A stretch of 54,958 nucleotides of DNA from an uncultured Pelagibacteraceae bacterium (GCA_902537555.1 CACBBR010000007.1:1-54958), one strand, 5' to 3'. Counted from the stretch's first letter, positions 25,823-36,387 are shown. Translations and numbers: made by a program. The notes: generated by a model not told the origin, from the sequence alone.

Positions 25823-26702
25823 TAATTAATTCAGCTGATAAAAGAGCTTTTTTGACTTCATTTCTAGTTGTATCTAAAACTGTTACTAATGGTAATCTAA
25901 CATTATCATCACATAGACCAATAAGTTTAGCTGCATATTTTACTGGGGATGGGTTACTTTCGATAAACAATGATTTATGAACAGGTTGAAGTTTTTTATC
26001 GATTTCTTCTGCTTTTTTTAATTCATCTTTATTATTAGATTTAGAAAATTTTTGCATGTCTGAACACATCTTTGGAGCAATATTAGCTGTGACTGAAATA
26101 CATCCTACGCCACCTCTTTTGTTATATTCAAAAGCAAGTCCGTCCTCACCAGTTAATTGAATAAATTCATTTCCAATTTTTTTAAAAGTCTCATCGACTC
26201 TATTAAGATCTCCAGTAGCGTCTTTAACCCCAACAATGTTCTTAAGCTCAAATAATCTTGCCATCGTATCTACCGACATATCGATCACTGATCTTCCAGG
26301 AATATTATAAATTATAATTGGTATCCCACAGCTGTCATTTATAGCCTTATAATGAGCATATAAGCCCTCCTGGGTAGGTTTATTGTAATATGGTGTAACT
26401 ATCAATGCACCATCGGCGCCAGCTTTTTCAGCATGCTTTGTTAGTGAAATTGCTTCAACAGTTGAGTTTGATCCTGTGCCGGCTATAACAGGTATTTTTC
26501 CTTTTGCTTCTTTTATACAAAGTTCAATTACTTTTTCATGTTCTCCGTGTGATAAAGTTGGAGATTCGCCTGTTGTACCAGCGGGCACAAGTCCATTTGT
26601 TCCATTTTCTAAATGAAAATTAATAATTTTAATATAGGTTTCCTCATCAAGACTATCGCCTTTAAAAGGTGTTACTAAAGCCACATTTGAACCTTTAAAC
26701 AT
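25815..26702 (-). CDS. dapA: 4-hydroxy-tetrahydrodipicolinate synthase
   Basis: This 295-residue TIM-barrel aldolase condenses pyruvate with aspartate semialdehyde in the lysine/diaminopimelate pathway. [50 protein letters not shown] (Tyr) and [14 protein letters not shown] (Schiff-base Lys near 162) are visible. It is the first gene of the leftward operon to recO, with a 27-bp gap to the divergent transglycosylase gene. Peptidoglycan precursor synthesis thus sits next to a peptidoglycan-degrading enzyme. Confidence 0.97.
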   Translation of the reverse strand: MFKGSNVALVTPFKGDSLDEETYIKIINFHLENGTNGLVPAGTTGESPTLSHGEHEKVIELCIKEAKGKIPVIAGTGSNSTVEAISLTKHAEKAGADGALIVTPYYNKPTQEGLYAHYKAINDSCGIPIIIYNIPGRSVIDMSVDTMARLFELKNIVGVKDATGDLNRVDETFKKIGNEFIQLTGEDGLAFEYNKRGGVGCISVTANIAPKMCSDMQKFSKSNNKDELKKAEEIDKKLQPVHKSLFIESNPSPVKYAAKLIGLCDDNVRLPLVTVLDTTRNEVKKALLSAELINE

Positions 26703-26729
26703 AAATATTTATATCATAAGTTGTTATAA

Positions 26730-28916
26730 ATGATTTTTAGAAAATCTAAATTCCTACTTACAATTATATTTTTTTTGAGCTTTTTTCAATCATCATATTC
26801 AGATGGATTAATAGTACCGAAAAAAAAACCTTCTTTTAAAAGCAAGTTAATAATTCCTCCTATTAAACCAGGCACTGTTATTGAAAAACAAAGCTTAAAA
26901 AATGATAAAGATCTACCTAAAGAGATATTTGGAATTTTATTACCTCCAAAAAAACCACTTATTGTAAAAAAACAGTCATTAAGAACCGCAAAAAAAACAA
27001 GATACTATAGTGAAAGAGATTTTGAATATGCAAAACAAGCGATTAGATTTATGGAAAAGTCTAATTGGAAAGATGCTAAAATAGTTGCAAAAAAAGCTAG
27101 AGCCCAATCAATTTACGATTTTATTGAATGGAGACATTTGTTAACGTCAGGAAATAAAGCATCATTTTCTGAATATAAGAAATTTATTGAAAGAATTAAA
27201 GATTATCCAAGAATTGATAGAATTAAATATCTTGCTGAACATAAGATCAATTTAAACAGTCAATCACCTTCAGAAATAATCAATTGGCTTACAAAAAATG
27301 AACCTTTAAGTGGATATGGAAAAATGATGTTAGGTGAAAGTTTAATAAAAATTGGTAGATCGGGAGAAGGCATTAAACTAATCAAAGAAGGTTTTGTAAA
27401 TGCTGACCTAAATAAAAATAATCTAAAATATTTTAGAAAGAAATTCAAAAATATTTTAGATACATCAGATTATATTAAACGAGCAGATTATTATGCTTGG
27501 GAAGGTAAACACTGGGACCTTAAAAGAATCATTAGATATTTACCAAAGGATTATCAATTACTTTATACAGCTAGACAAATACTAATAAGTAGAGGTTATG
27601 GTGTTGATGAGGCAATAAAAAAAGTGCCACAAAAATTAAAAAATAACCCTGGCTTAAAATATGACAGATTAAAATGGAGAAGAAAAAAAGGTCGTTTAGA
27701 TAGTTCATTGGAAATATTAAATGATATTCAAAATACAAAAGAATATTTAGTTAGACCTGATAAATGGTGGAAAGAAAGATCAATAATTGGAAGATCTTTA
27801 TTATATAAAAAAAAATATAAAACTGCTTATAAAATAGTTTCAAAACATGCAATGACAGAAGGCCCTGAATATGCAGAAGCCGAATGGATGAGCGGCTGGA
27901 TAGCATTAAGTTTTTTAAAAAAACCAGAGCTAGCAGAAAATCATTTTAAAAATTTTTATTACAATGTTAACTATCCAATAAGTCTTTCAAGGGGTGCTTA
28001 CTGGTTAGGAAGAACTTATGAAAAAATTGGTGATAAACAAAATTCTAGCAAATGGTATTTTGAAGGATCAAAATATTTAACAACTTATTATGGTCAACTT
28101 TCACATATGAAAGTCAAACCACAAGAAAAATTTGAACTAGATAAATTAATGTTTGTTGATGATAAATATGAGCAAGAATTTTATTTAAAAAAACTTGTTG
28201 CAATTGTGGATCTGCTTGATTATTTAAATAAAGATAAATATGCTAAACATATATTAAGACATTTAGCTAATGATAATATAGAAAAAGGAAGCGAAGTTTT
28301 GGCTGCGAAACTGGCATCCGATATTTCACGATTTGATTTTGCAATACAAGTTTCTAAAATAGCATCATATCAAAAAAGATTTCATAACCAATTTAATTAC
28401 CCAATCATGAGTGTGCCAAAATTTGTTGGTGGCAGAAAAATTCCTGATCCAGCTTTAATATTATCTATTATAAGACAGGAAAGTGAATTTGATACTTCAG
28501 CTAGAAGCAGAGTTGGTGCTCAAGGATTAATGCAGCTAATGCCTTACACCGCCAAAACAGTATCAAAGCAAGCTAAACTTGGTTACTCTAAATCAAAATT
28601 AACAACCGACCCTGAATATAATATAAATTTAGGATCTCACTATATTGCTGGATTAATTAGTAATTACAAAGGATCCTACCCTTTTGCTACAGCTGCTTAT
28701 AATGCAGGGCCTAAAAGAGTTAAGTACTGGAAGAAATTAAACAAAGATCCCCAAAAAAAACAAATAGATTATGTAGATTGGGTTGAGCTAATAAAATTTA
28801 AAGAAACTAGAAATTACGTTCAAAGAGTTTTAGAAAATTATAATGTTTATAGGTACATATTGTCTCAAAAACCAATTTATCTCAGCGATTTTTTTAAAAA
28901 TAAGCCACTATATTAA
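26730..28916 (+). CDS. slt: Soluble lytic murein transglycosylase (Slt family)
   Basis: This 728-residue periplasmic enzyme cleaves the MurNAc-GlcNAc bond with 1,6-anhydro formation. It has a signal peptide (FLLTIIFFLSFFQSSYS), then a Lys/Pro-rich segment with repeats such as PKKKP and PPKKP. A long helical superhelix of TPR-like hairpins runs from about 80 to 560. The SLT domain starts with DPALILSIIRQESEFD near 580, with catalytic Glu in RQESEF, and continues with GLMQLMPYTAK and ATAAYNAGPKRV. The stop codon lies immediately before the 3' end of the convergent tRNA-Ser gene. Confidence 0.94.
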   Translation: MIFRKSKFLLTIIFFLSFFQSSYSDGLIVPKKKPSFKSKLIIPPIKPGTVIEKQSLKNDKDLPKEIFGILLPPKKPLIVKKQSLRTAKKTRYYSERDFEYAKQAIRFMEKSNWKDAKIVAKKARAQSIYDFIEWRHLLTSGNKASFSEYKKFIERIKDYPRIDRIKYLAEHKINLNSQSPSEIINWLTKNEPLSGYGKMMLGESLIKIGRSGEGIKLIKEGFVNADLNKNNLKYFRKKFKNILDTSDYIKRADYYAWEGKHWDLKRIIRYLPKDYQLLYTARQILISRGYGVDEAIKKVPQKLKNNPGLKYDRLKWRRKKGRLDSSLEILNDIQNTKEYLVRPDKWWKERSIIGRSLLYKKKYKTAYKIVSKHAMTEGPEYAEAEWMSGWIALSFLKKPELAENHFKNFYYNVNYPISLSRGAYWLGRTYEKIGDKQNSSKWYFEGSKYLTTYYGQLSHMKVKPQEKFELDKLMFVDDKYEQEFYLKKLVAIVDLLDYLNKDKYAKHILRHLANDNIEKGSEVLAAKLASDISRFDFAIQVSKIASYQKRFHNQFNYPIMSVPKFVGGRKIPDPALILSIIRQESEFDTSARSRVGAQGLMQLMPYTAKTVSKQAKLGYSKSKLTTDPEYNINLGSHYIAGLISNYKGSYPFATAAYNAGPKRVKYWKKLNKDPQKKQIDYVDWVELIKFKETRNYVQRVLENYNVYRYILSQKPIYLSDFFKNKPLY

Positions 28917-29011
28917 TGGCGGAAGGAGAGGGATTCGAACCCTCGGTACACCTTTTCAAGCGTACGGCGGTTTAGCAAACCGCTGGTTTCAACCAGCTCA
29001 CCCATCCTTCC
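28917..29011 (-). tRNA. tRNA-Ser (anticodon GCU)
   Basis: This 95-nt gene on the minus strand begins GGAAGGA (29011 downward) and ends TCCTTCC-G-CCA, so CCA is encoded. The anticodon arm is GCGGT-TTGCTAA-ACCGC with anticodon GCT, reading AGC/AGU. A long variable arm (GTACGC-TTGAAAAG-GTGTAC region) and the T-arm GGGTTCGAATCCC identify a type II serine tRNA. The 3' CCA sits directly against the convergent slt stop codon. Confidence 0.95.
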
Positions 29012-29036
29012 GTAAGTAGATGTGTAACTTGAAATC

Positions 29037-29098
29037 ATTGAATATTCAATATTAATCAAGTAATTTCTGGCAATTATGAAAAACAAATATTCAATATT
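29037..29098. repeat. Palindrome and 13-bp direct repeat around the soxB start
   Basis: ATTGAATATTCAAT (29037-29050) is a perfect 14-bp palindrome in the tRNA-Ser/soxB intergenic region. AATATTCAATATT occurs at 29041-29053 and again at 29086-29098, inside codons 4-8 of soxB, 45 bp apart. This is a candidate paired operator; AT-rich chance is possible. Confidence 0.4.
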
Positions 29099-30329
29099 CT
29101 CACTAATTAAAAATGCTTTTTCTCAGCATGAAAACTGGAAGCAAGCTTGGGGAGATCCTGAGCCAAAAACAGAATATGAAGCTATTATAATTGGTGGCGG
29201 TGGTCACGGTTTAGCAACAGCTTACTACCTAGCTAAAAAGCATAACATGAGAAATATTGCTGTGTTAGAAAAAGGCTGGATTGGTGGTGGAAATACAGGA
29301 AGAAATACTACAATTATAAGATCAAATTATTTGTGGGATGCAAGTGCTGGATTATACGATCATGCATTAAAGATTTGGGAAAATTTATCTCAAGAATTAA
29401 ATTATAATATAATGTTCAGTCAAAGAGGAGTTATGAATTTAGCTCATAACCTTCAAGATGTAAGAGATTTAAAGAGAAGAACTCACGCAAACAGACTTAA
29501 TGGTATTGATGCTGTGTGGTTAAATACAGATCAAGTAAAAGAATTTTGTCCAATAATAAATACTTCTCCAGATATAAGATACCCTGTTCTTGGTGGAACA
29601 TTACAAAGAAGAGCGGGAACTGCTAGACATGATGCTGTTGCATGGGGTTATGCAAGAGGTGCTGATGAAATGGGAGTTGATATAATTCAAAATTGTGAAG
29701 TTAAAGGTATTAAAAGAAATGGAGATAAAGTTGAAGGTGTTGAAACATCAAAAGGATTTATTAAAACAAAAAAAATTGGTGTTGTTGCAGCAGGACACTC
29801 AAGTGTAATTGCTAACATGGCTGGGATAAAATTACCACTGGAAAGTAAACCTTTACAAGCATTAGTTTCAGAACCAGTTAAACCAATAATTGATACTGTA
29901 GTAATGTCGAACGCTGTACATGCATATGTTAGTCAGTCTGACAAAGGTGAACTAGTAATTGGCGCTGGTACGGATGCTTATGTTTCTTATACTCAAAGAG
30001 GTAGTCACGATGTTGTCGAAGGAACATTAAAAGCAATATTGGAGCTGTACCCTATTTTTAGCCGAATGAAAATGTTGAGACAATGGGGAGGAATTGTTGA
30101 TATATGTCCTGATGCAAGTCCAATAATTAGTAAAACAAATATAAAAGGACTCTATTTTAACTGTGGTTGGGGCACTGGAGGCTTTAAAGCAACACCTGGA
30201 TCTGGCGATTTATTTGCACACACTATTGCTAATGATGAACCACATAAATTAAATGCTGCATTTAATCTTAATCGATTTGTGAGTGGAGATCTAGTTGATG
30301 AACATGGTGCAGCCGCTGTAGCACACTAA
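29076..30329 (+). CDS. soxB: Sarcosine oxidase subunit beta
   Basis: This 417-residue flavoprotein subunit of heterotetrameric sarcosine oxidase oxidatively demethylates sarcosine to glycine. [20 protein letters not shown] near 33-52 is the FAD-binding Rossmann motif. [20 protein letters not shown] near 75-94 lies near the covalent FMN/FAD site. [19 protein letters not shown] near the C-terminus completes the DAO fold. It begins 64 bp from the divergent tRNA and overlaps soxD by 1 nt (TAATG). The four genes soxB, D, A and G are in the usual order. Confidence 0.97.
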   Translation: MKNKYSIFSLIKNAFSQHENWKQAWGDPEPKTEYEAIIIGGGGHGLATAYYLAKKHNMRNIAVLEKGWIGGGNTGRNTTIIRSNYLWDASAGLYDHALKIWENLSQELNYNIMFSQRGVMNLAHNLQDVRDLKRRTHANRLNGIDAVWLNTDQVKEFCPIINTSPDIRYPVLGGTLQRRAGTARHDAVAWGYARGADEMGVDIIQNCEVKGIKRNGDKVEGVETSKGFIKTKKIGVVAAGHSSVIANMAGIKLPLESKPLQALVSEPVKPIIDTVVMSNAVHAYVSQSDKGELVIGAGTDAYVSYTQRGSHDVVEGTLKAILELYPIFSRMKMLRQWGGIVDICPDASPIISKTNIKGLYFNCGWGTGGFKATPGSGDLFAHTIANDEPHKLNAAFNLNRFVSGDLVDEHGAAAVAH

Positions 30330-30604
30330 TGTTTTTAATAAATTGTCCATATTGTGGTGAAAGAGACCAAAGTGAATTTTCATGTGGAGGTGAAGCTCAC
30401 ATAGTTAGACCAAAACAACCAACTGAACTAAGTGATGATGAATGGGCAGAATATCTATTTATGAGAAAGAATATTAAAGGAGTTCAGTTCGAAAGATGGA
30501 ACCATGCTCATGGATGTAGGAAATGGTTTAATATGGTTAGAGACACATCAAATGACAAAATACACGCAGTTTATAAAATGGGCGAAAAACCACCAGTAGA
30601 ATAA
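30329..30604 (+). CDS. soxD: Sarcosine oxidase subunit delta
   Basis: This 91-residue small subunit has a zinc ribbon. NCPYCGERDQSEFSCGG at the N-terminus supplies Cys ligands, and WNHAHGCRKWFNMVRDT near 63-79 gives the conserved His and Cys. It stabilises the complex and is found only with SoxBAG. It overlaps soxB by 1 nt, and its stop is immediately followed by the soxA ATG. Confidence 0.96.
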   Translation: MFLINCPYCGERDQSEFSCGGEAHIVRPKQPTELSDDEWAEYLFMRKNIKGVQFERWNHAHGCRKWFNMVRDTSNDKIHAVYKMGEKPPVE

Positions 30605-33600
30605 ATGACAAAATATAGAGTTAATAAGACGAAACACGTAGATCAAACTAAAACAGTTTCATTCGATTTTGATGGAAAATCTTATCACGGTTTTGAAGGT
30701 GATACTTTGGCATCTGCCCTACTTTCAAATGGAGTTCATTTAGTTGGTAGAAGTTTTAAATATCACCGACCAAGAGGAATAATGTCTTGTGGATCCGAAG
30801 AACCTAATGCGATATGCCAAATAAATGAAGATACAGATTTAACAGAACCTAATGTAAGAGCTACAGAGATAGAATTGTATGAAGGTTTAAAAGCCTCAAG
30901 TCAAAATTGTTGGCCCAGTGTTAATTTTGATATAGGAGGAATTAACAATTTTATATCTCCATTTATACCTGCAGGTTTTTATTATAAGACTTTTATGTGG
31001 CCTAAAAGTTTCTGGAAAAAAATTTATGAACCGCTGATAAGATGGTCTGCAGGATTAGGGAAATCACCAACAAAACCCGATCCTGAATTGTATGACCATA
31101 AACATGTTCATTGTGATGTATTAATTATAGGTGGTGGTATTTCTGGAATTATAGCATCAAAAATTGCTGCTAAAAATAATTTTAAAACAATATTAATTGA
31201 AGATAAAAATATTCTTGGAGGGTCTACAATATTTCAAAAGAATGAAAATTATAAAATTAATGACAAATATTCAGGTGAATGGATATATGAGGAGATAGCA
31301 GAACTTAAAAAATTAGATAATTTAACAATCAAAACTAGAACAAGCTTAGCAGCTTATCACAGTTATAATTACCTCTTAGCAAAAGAAAATATTTCAGACC
31401 ATCTACCATTGGACAAAAGAAATGGTGGCATCAGACAAAGATTATGGAAAATCAGAGCTGATAAAGTAATAGTAGCAACTGGTGCTATAGAAAGACCCCT
31501 TGTATTTAATAATAATGATAGACCAGGAATAATGCTTTCTAACTCCGTTAAAAAATATTTAGACTTTTATGGTGTGTCTTGTGGATTCAATAATGTGATA
31601 TTTACTAATAATGATAGCGCTTATGAAACGGCTGTTTCCTTAAAAGAAAAAGGAATATCTGTCGTAATAATAGATATAAGAAAAAAATCTAATTCAAAAA
31701 TTGTAAAAAATGCTGAACAACTTGGAGTTAAAATATATTGGAACTCAACAGTAGTTAACACTTTTGGTCTTAGAAAAATAAATTCTATTGAGATAATGAA
31801 TTTATCAGAAGATGGATCAAATGTTGTTGGAGATAAAAATAGAATTAATTGTGATTGCTTAGCACTAAGTGGTGGTTGGACACCAATGGTCCATATGCAC
31901 ACACAATCTGGTGGAAAGTTAGATTTTAGAGAAATTGATCAAACTTTTATACCAAATGAAATCAACAAAAATCATATTAATGTCGGTTCATGTAATGGTG
32001 ACTTTGAACTTGAAAAAATAATTAATAATACAAATAAAAAGGTAAAGAATTTTTTGAAGGTCAGCGAAACTGAATTTGACAACACTTCTGTACTAAACTC
32101 AAAAGAATTAGATAAAAGAAATATATGGCTACTACCAAATTACATTTCAGAGGGTAAATGCAAATCTTTTATTGATTTTCAAAATGACTCTACTGCAAAA
32201 GATATAAAACTTGCACTTAGAGAGGGTTTTAAGTCTATTGAACATGTAAAAAGATACACAACAACTGGTATGGCAACTGATCAAGGTAAATTATCCAACA
32301 TGCATGCATTGGGTATTGTTGCAGATACAGCTGGAGTTAAAATGGGTACATTAGGAACAACAACATTTAGACCTCCGTTCACGCCATTAACTTTTGGATC
32401 AATAGTTGGAAGAAGTGTTGGTAATTTTTTTGATATAACAAGAAAAACGTCAATTCATGAATGGCACATTCAAAATGATGCTAAATTCGAAAATGTTGGA
32501 CAATGGAAAAGACCTTGGTATTACCCTATTAATGAAGAAGGTCTACATGATGCTGTTCAAAGAGAAAGTAAAGCGGCTAGAGATAGTGCAGGAATTTTAG
32601 ATGCCTCTACACTTGGGAAAATAGATATTCAAGGAACAGATGCATCTGAATTTTTAAATAGAGTATACACAAATGCATGGTCAAAATTAGGAATTGGAAA
32701 ATGTAGATATGGATTAATGTTAAATGAAGATGGTATGGTTTATGATGATGGTGTTACGACAAGATTAGGTGAAAATCATTATTTAATGACTACAACGACT
32801 GGAGGAGCTGCAAATGTTCTTTCAAAACTTGAAGATTATTTACAAACAGAGTGGCCCGAGTTAGATGTTTACTTAACTTCAGTCACTGACCACTACTCGA
32901 CAGCAAGTATATGCGGTCCAAACTCTAAAAAAATATTAACAAAAATATTTCCAAATAAAGATTTTAGTGATGATGCTTTTCCTCATATGTCTTATCAAAA
33001 TGCCAAAATTGATGAGATTAATTGTAGAATTATGAGAATAAGTTTTACTGGCGAACTTAGCTATGAAATTAATATAGAATCAAAATTTGGAAAATCGTTA
33101 TGGGAAAAATGCATTGAGGCAGGAAAAGAATTTAAGATTACACCTTACGGAACAGAAACCATGCATTTATTAAGAGCTGAAAAAGGTTTTATTATTGTTG
33201 GTCAAGATACAGATGGAACTATGACGCCAATTGACCTTCAAATGGATTGGATAGTTAGCAAAAAAAAATACGATTTTATTGGAAAAAGATCACTTTATAG
33301 AAGTGATACTATTAGAGAAGATAGAAAACAACTTGTAGGATTACTCACGGATGATCCAAATGAAATTTTAGAAGAAGGAGCTCAGATTGTTTCTGATATT
33401 CGCAAAAAACCCGTAGAAATGATTGGGCATGTAACATCGAGTTACTTTAGCCCAAATTTAAACAAATCAATTGCGCTTGCTGTCGTAAAAAGTGGAAAAA
33501 AATTAAAAGGACAAAAACTTATTGTACCAATGGAAAATAAAAACATAAATGTAACTGTTTCTGAATCTGTTTTTCTAGATAAAGAAAATAAGAGGATTAA

Positions 33601-33607
33601 TGCTTAA
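30605..33607 (+). CDS. soxA: Sarcosine oxidase subunit alpha
   Basis: At exactly 1000 residues this is the largest window protein. An N-terminal ferredoxin-like Fer2_4 domain (about 15-100, RSFKYHRPRGIMSCGSEEPN) is followed by a Rossmann NAD domain (DVLIIGGGISGIIASKIA near 173-190) and a pyridine-nucleotide half (KVIVATGAIERPLVF). A C-terminal aminomethyltransferase-like (GCV_T) domain begins near 610 and transfers the methyl carbon to tetrahydrofolate as methylene-THF. All parts appear intact. It starts directly after the soxD stop, and its end overlaps soxG by 8 nt. Confidence 0.96.
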   Translation: MTKYRVNKTKHVDQTKTVSFDFDGKSYHGFEGDTLASALLSNGVHLVGRSFKYHRPRGIMSCGSEEPNAICQINEDTDLTEPNVRATEIELYEGLKASSQNCWPSVNFDIGGINNFISPFIPAGFYYKTFMWPKSFWKKIYEPLIRWSAGLGKSPTKPDPELYDHKHVHCDVLIIGGGISGIIASKIAAKNNFKTILIEDKNILGGSTIFQKNENYKINDKYSGEWIYEEIAELKKLDNLTIKTRTSLAAYHSYNYLLAKENISDHLPLDKRNGGIRQRLWKIRADKVIVATGAIERPLVFNNNDRPGIMLSNSVKKYLDFYGVSCGFNNVIFTNNDSAYETAVSLKEKGISVVIIDIRKKSNSKIVKNAEQLGVKIYWNSTVVNTFGLRKINSIEIMNLSEDGSNVVGDKNRINCDCLALSGGWTPMVHMHTQSGGKLDFREIDQTFIPNEINKNHINVGSCNGDFELEKIINNTNKKVKNFLKVSETEFDNTSVLNSKELDKRNIWLLPNYISEGKCKSFIDFQNDSTAKDIKLALREGFKSIEHVKRYTTTGMATDQGKLSNMHALGIVADTAGVKMGTLGTTTFRPPFTPLTFGSIVGRSVGNFFDITRKTSIHEWHIQNDAKFENVGQWKRPWYYPINEEGLHDAVQRESKAARDSAGILDASTLGKIDIQGTDASEFLNRVYTNAWSKLGIGKCRYGLMLNEDGMVYDDGVTTRLGENHYLMTTTTGGAANVLSKLEDYLQTEWPELDVYLTSVTDHYSTASICGPNSKKILTKIFPNKDFSDDAFPHMSYQNAKIDEINCRIMRISFTGELSYEINIESKFGKSLWEKCIEAGKEFKITPYGTETMHLLRAEKGFIIVGQDTDGTMTPIDLQMDWIVSKKKYDFIGKRSLYRSDTIREDRKQLVGLLTDDPNEILEEGAQIVSDIRKKPVEMIGHVTSSYFSPNLNKSIALAVVKSGKKLKGQKLIVPMENKNINVTVSESVFLDKENKRINA

Positions 33608-34145
33608 TCAAGAATATCCTAAATTTGAAAAAGGTTCATTTGAAGGTCTCGAAATTTCATTATCTGAACCAATTGTAAAAATAAATTTAAGAGGAAAAAA
33701 GAAAGAATTTTTTACCAAAATAGGAAAAATCTTATCTATAATTTTACCTATTGAGCCGAATACAAGTTCATCAAATCAACAATACAATACATTATGGCTG
33801 AGCCCAGACGAATGGTTAGTATATTTTAACGGTGAAGATCGTCAATTATTCAATAACCTATTTAATGAAATTTCAAAACTCAATTTTGGTTCAGTCGTTG
33901 ATGTCTCAAATCAATGGATTTGTATAAATATAAAAGGTAATAAGACTTTTGATCTTCTTTCCTCCGGATCGCCATTTAATTTTGTAAGTTTCAAAAAAAC
34001 TAAAAACTCAGTTACACAAACACTGTTAAATCATACAGATGTGATTATCCACCATAAAGAAATAAATGAAATTAATCTTTTTGTAAGAAGATCCTTTTCA
34101 GAAGATTTATGGTTCTGGATTAAGGACAGTGCTAGATTTATCTAA
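33600..34145 (+). CDS. soxG: Sarcosine oxidase subunit gamma
   Basis: This 181-residue gamma subunit has a GCV_T-like fold. WLSPDEWLVYFN near 63-74 and FGSVVDVSNQWICINIKG near 97-114 match the subunit pattern, as does a late NLFVRRSFSEDLWFWIKD. It starts at ATG 33600 after AGAGGA, inside the last codons of soxA. Its 3' end overlaps the convergent MATE gene by 39 bp, the largest convergent overlap in the window. Confidence 0.93.
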   Translation: MLNQEYPKFEKGSFEGLEISLSEPIVKINLRGKKKEFFTKIGKILSIILPIEPNTSSSNQQYNTLWLSPDEWLVYFNGEDRQLFNNLFNEISKLNFGSVVDVSNQWICINIKGNKTFDLLSSGSPFNFVSFKKTKNSVTQTLLNHTDVIIHHKEINEINLFVRRSFSEDLWFWIKDSARFI

Positions 34146-35468
34146 TTTTTTTTTTATATAATAGCTAACATACGTAAATAAAAGTATAGATAGAGTCCAC
34201 TGGAAAACAAACCATAGCCAAAAAAAAGTATCAAAGTCTGCTGATAAGTATTTAGCTAAATAGAAAACACATATTGGCACTAGTACATTTCTCATCATAT
34301 TATTGACCATTGCATAATTTGACTTCTTCAAGCCCATAAAAAATCCATTAGATAAAAAGAAAATTGGGTAAGCTGGCAATATAAAAGCTGCAATTTTTAA
34401 ATACCTTCTTCCATATTCTAATACGACTTCGTTGCTAGAAAAAAACCTTGGAACTATATCAGCTGTTAAATAAACTAATATCCCTGAAAAAACCATCAAG
34501 ATAAGCCCATATTTAATTGAAACTAAGTAAGTCTCTTTAACTCTATCAAAGTTATTTGCACCAAAGTTTTGTGCTATAATTGAGATTATTGCAGTATTTA
34601 TTCCCAGTATTGGCAATAAAACAACCTGCTCTATTCTCGTAGCTGCACCATAACCAGCAACTGCTAGCTCACTCGTTTGACCAACATAAGTGAAAATAAA
34701 TGTAGCTGCTACAGCATATCCACATATTGCAATTGATATAGGCATTGATTGAAAGAAAATATTTTTTAAATAAATAAATTTTACATTAAAAAATTCAATT
34801 GTAATTTTTTTAACACGTGGGTTTTGTAAAACTTTAAAAAGAATAATAAGAAATGCTATTAATTGTGCAATAATTGTTGATAAACCTATTCCCATCATTC
34901 CCATTGCAGGAATAAATAAAAACCCAAATATTAAGATGGGATTTAAAATTATGTTTAAGAGAAAACTGAGGATTAAAACATTTCTGTATGTTTTTGTGTC
35001 TCCTTCCGCATGTAAAAGTGAGTTTAATGAAACAACAAGGAAAAATAGGAATGATCCATAAAACATAATATTTGTATATTGGAGACCCAAATTTGTAATT
35101 TCTTGAGTTGATCCCATCAGATCAAATACCTTTTCTGAAAAATAGAGTCCTATAAATGTGATAAAAACTGAAATTAGTAAACCGTAAATTATAATATGAG
35201 TAAAATAATACGAAACATTTTTTTCATTTTTTTCACCAATACTATTACCTATTAATGAAGTTCCACCAACAGTAACACCAATAGATGTTGCAACAATTAT
35301 AAAGTATATTGGAAAAGATTTACTTAAAGCTGATAGAGCCTCTGGTGAAATTAGTCCAGAATAAAATGTATCTACAATATTGTATAAAGTTTGAAAGAGA
35401 GTTCCAACGCTTGCTGGTATTGCAAGTTTTCTTACAAGCACAGGAATATTTTCTTTTAGCAAGTCCAT
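34107..35468 (-). CDS. MATE-family multidrug/Na+-coupled efflux transporter
   Basis: This 453-residue integral membrane protein with about 12 helices exports drugs or metabolites using an H+ or Na+ gradient. The N-terminus ENIPVLVRKLAIPASVGTLFQTLYNIVDTFYSG is a MATE signature (key motif residues PASVGTLFQTLYNIVDT). LNSLLHAEGDTK near 145-156 and GYGAATRIEQVVLLP near 263-277 recur as expected in the two pseudo-symmetric halves. Its substrate is unknown. It overlaps soxG convergently by 39 bp and follows the trhO fragment by 17 nt. Confidence 0.93.
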   Translation of the reverse strand: MDLLKENIPVLVRKLAIPASVGTLFQTLYNIVDTFYSGLISPEALSALSKSFPIYFIIVATSIGVTVGGTSLIGNSIGEKNEKNVSYYFTHIIIYGLLISVFITFIGLYFSEKVFDLMGSTQEITNLGLQYTNIMFYGSFLFFLVVSLNSLLHAEGDTKTYRNVLILSFLLNIILNPILIFGFLFIPAMGMMGIGLSTIIAQLIAFLIILFKVLQNPRVKKITIEFFNVKFIYLKNIFFQSMPISIAICGYAVAATFIFTYVGQTSELAVAGYGAATRIEQVVLLPILGINTAIISIIAQNFGANNFDRVKETYLVSIKYGLILMVFSGILVYLTADIVPRFFSSNEVVLEYGRRYLKIAAFILPAYPIFFLSNGFFMGLKKSNYAMVNNMMRNVLVPICVFYLAKYLSADFDTFFWLWFVFQWTLSILLFTYVSYYIKKKLDKSSTVLNPEP

Positions 35469-35485
35469 ATAAATTAATTATTATT

Positions 35486-36387
35486 TTAATATTCTTTTTT
35501 GAAGATATGTCTCTTACCTAATTTTTTTGCAAGTAATATCTGTTTTTGCCTCATAGCAAATCTTGATTTTTGATCATCTGTTAAAGAATCGTGACATTTT
35601 GGACAATGAACGCCTTCTAAATATTTAGAAGATTTTTTTTCTTTGATAGAAACAGGTTTTCTGCAACCACTACAAATTGAATAACTGCCCTGCATCAAGC
35701 CATGTTTTATTGAAACTCTATTATCAAAAACAAAACATTCACCGTTCCATTGACTATTTTTTTATTAATATTATTTAGATAGTTAATAATTCCTCCTTTT
35801 AAAACATATACATTTTTAAATCCTTTTTTTTTCAAATAAATATTTGCTTTTTCGCACCTGATACCACCTGTACAAAACATTGCTATTTTTTCGTTATTTT
35901 TAAATTGATTTAAATATTTAGGAAATTCTCGAAAGTTTTCTATATTTGGATTTAAAGATTTTTTAAAAGTACCCACATCATACTCAAAAGATTTCCGTGC
36001 ATCTATCAAAACTGTATCCTTTTTTTTAATTATTTTATTCCATTCCCTTGGATTTAGGTTGTTCTTAGGAAAATTATAGTTTCTAACTTTAAAACCCATT
36101 GGAACAACTTCCTTTTTGATTTTAATTTTAAGTTTATGAAATGGATTAAATTTACTATTAGAATTATTTTCTGAATTAAATTTTTTTATAGATAATATTT
36201 TTTTTAGAAGTTTATTGAATTTTAAAAGGTTATTTTTTTTATCTGAAATTGTTCCATTAACACCTTCGGGCGAAATTATTATTGTTCCTCTAATTTCATA
36301 ATCTTTAAGATTATTTTCTAATCTATTTTTCAATTTTTTAAGATTATTAAGTTTTTTAAATTTATAAAAACCAAAAATATTGAACAT
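35486..36387 (-). pseudogene. trhO: tRNA uridine(34) hydroxylase TrhO (YceA), split by a single-base frameshift
   Basis: The 5' part (36387-35707) encodes the N-terminal domain and the rhodanese domain with FCTGGIRCEKANIYL. The 3' part, open to 35486, encodes the C-terminal zinc-ribbon tail (ICSGC, CPKC, DQKSRFAMRQKQILLAKK) in another frame. The join is an A7 run on the sense strand (35763-35757). With seven A's the frame reads N-K-K-I-V and stops soon. One more A, or a -1 slip, gives KNSQWNGECFVFDNRVSIK, an exact family continuation. TrhO makes 5-hydroxyuridine at tRNA wobble position 34. The gene may be a sequencing error, a true mutation or rescued by slippage. It overlaps the methyltransferase stop by 1 nt. 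Confidence 0.85.

Noticed and set aside
29076..34145. sox genes read as sulfur oxidation
   Set aside because: Sequence features (FAD, GCV_T, zinc ribbon, B-D-A-G order) are those of heterotetrameric sarcosine oxidase.
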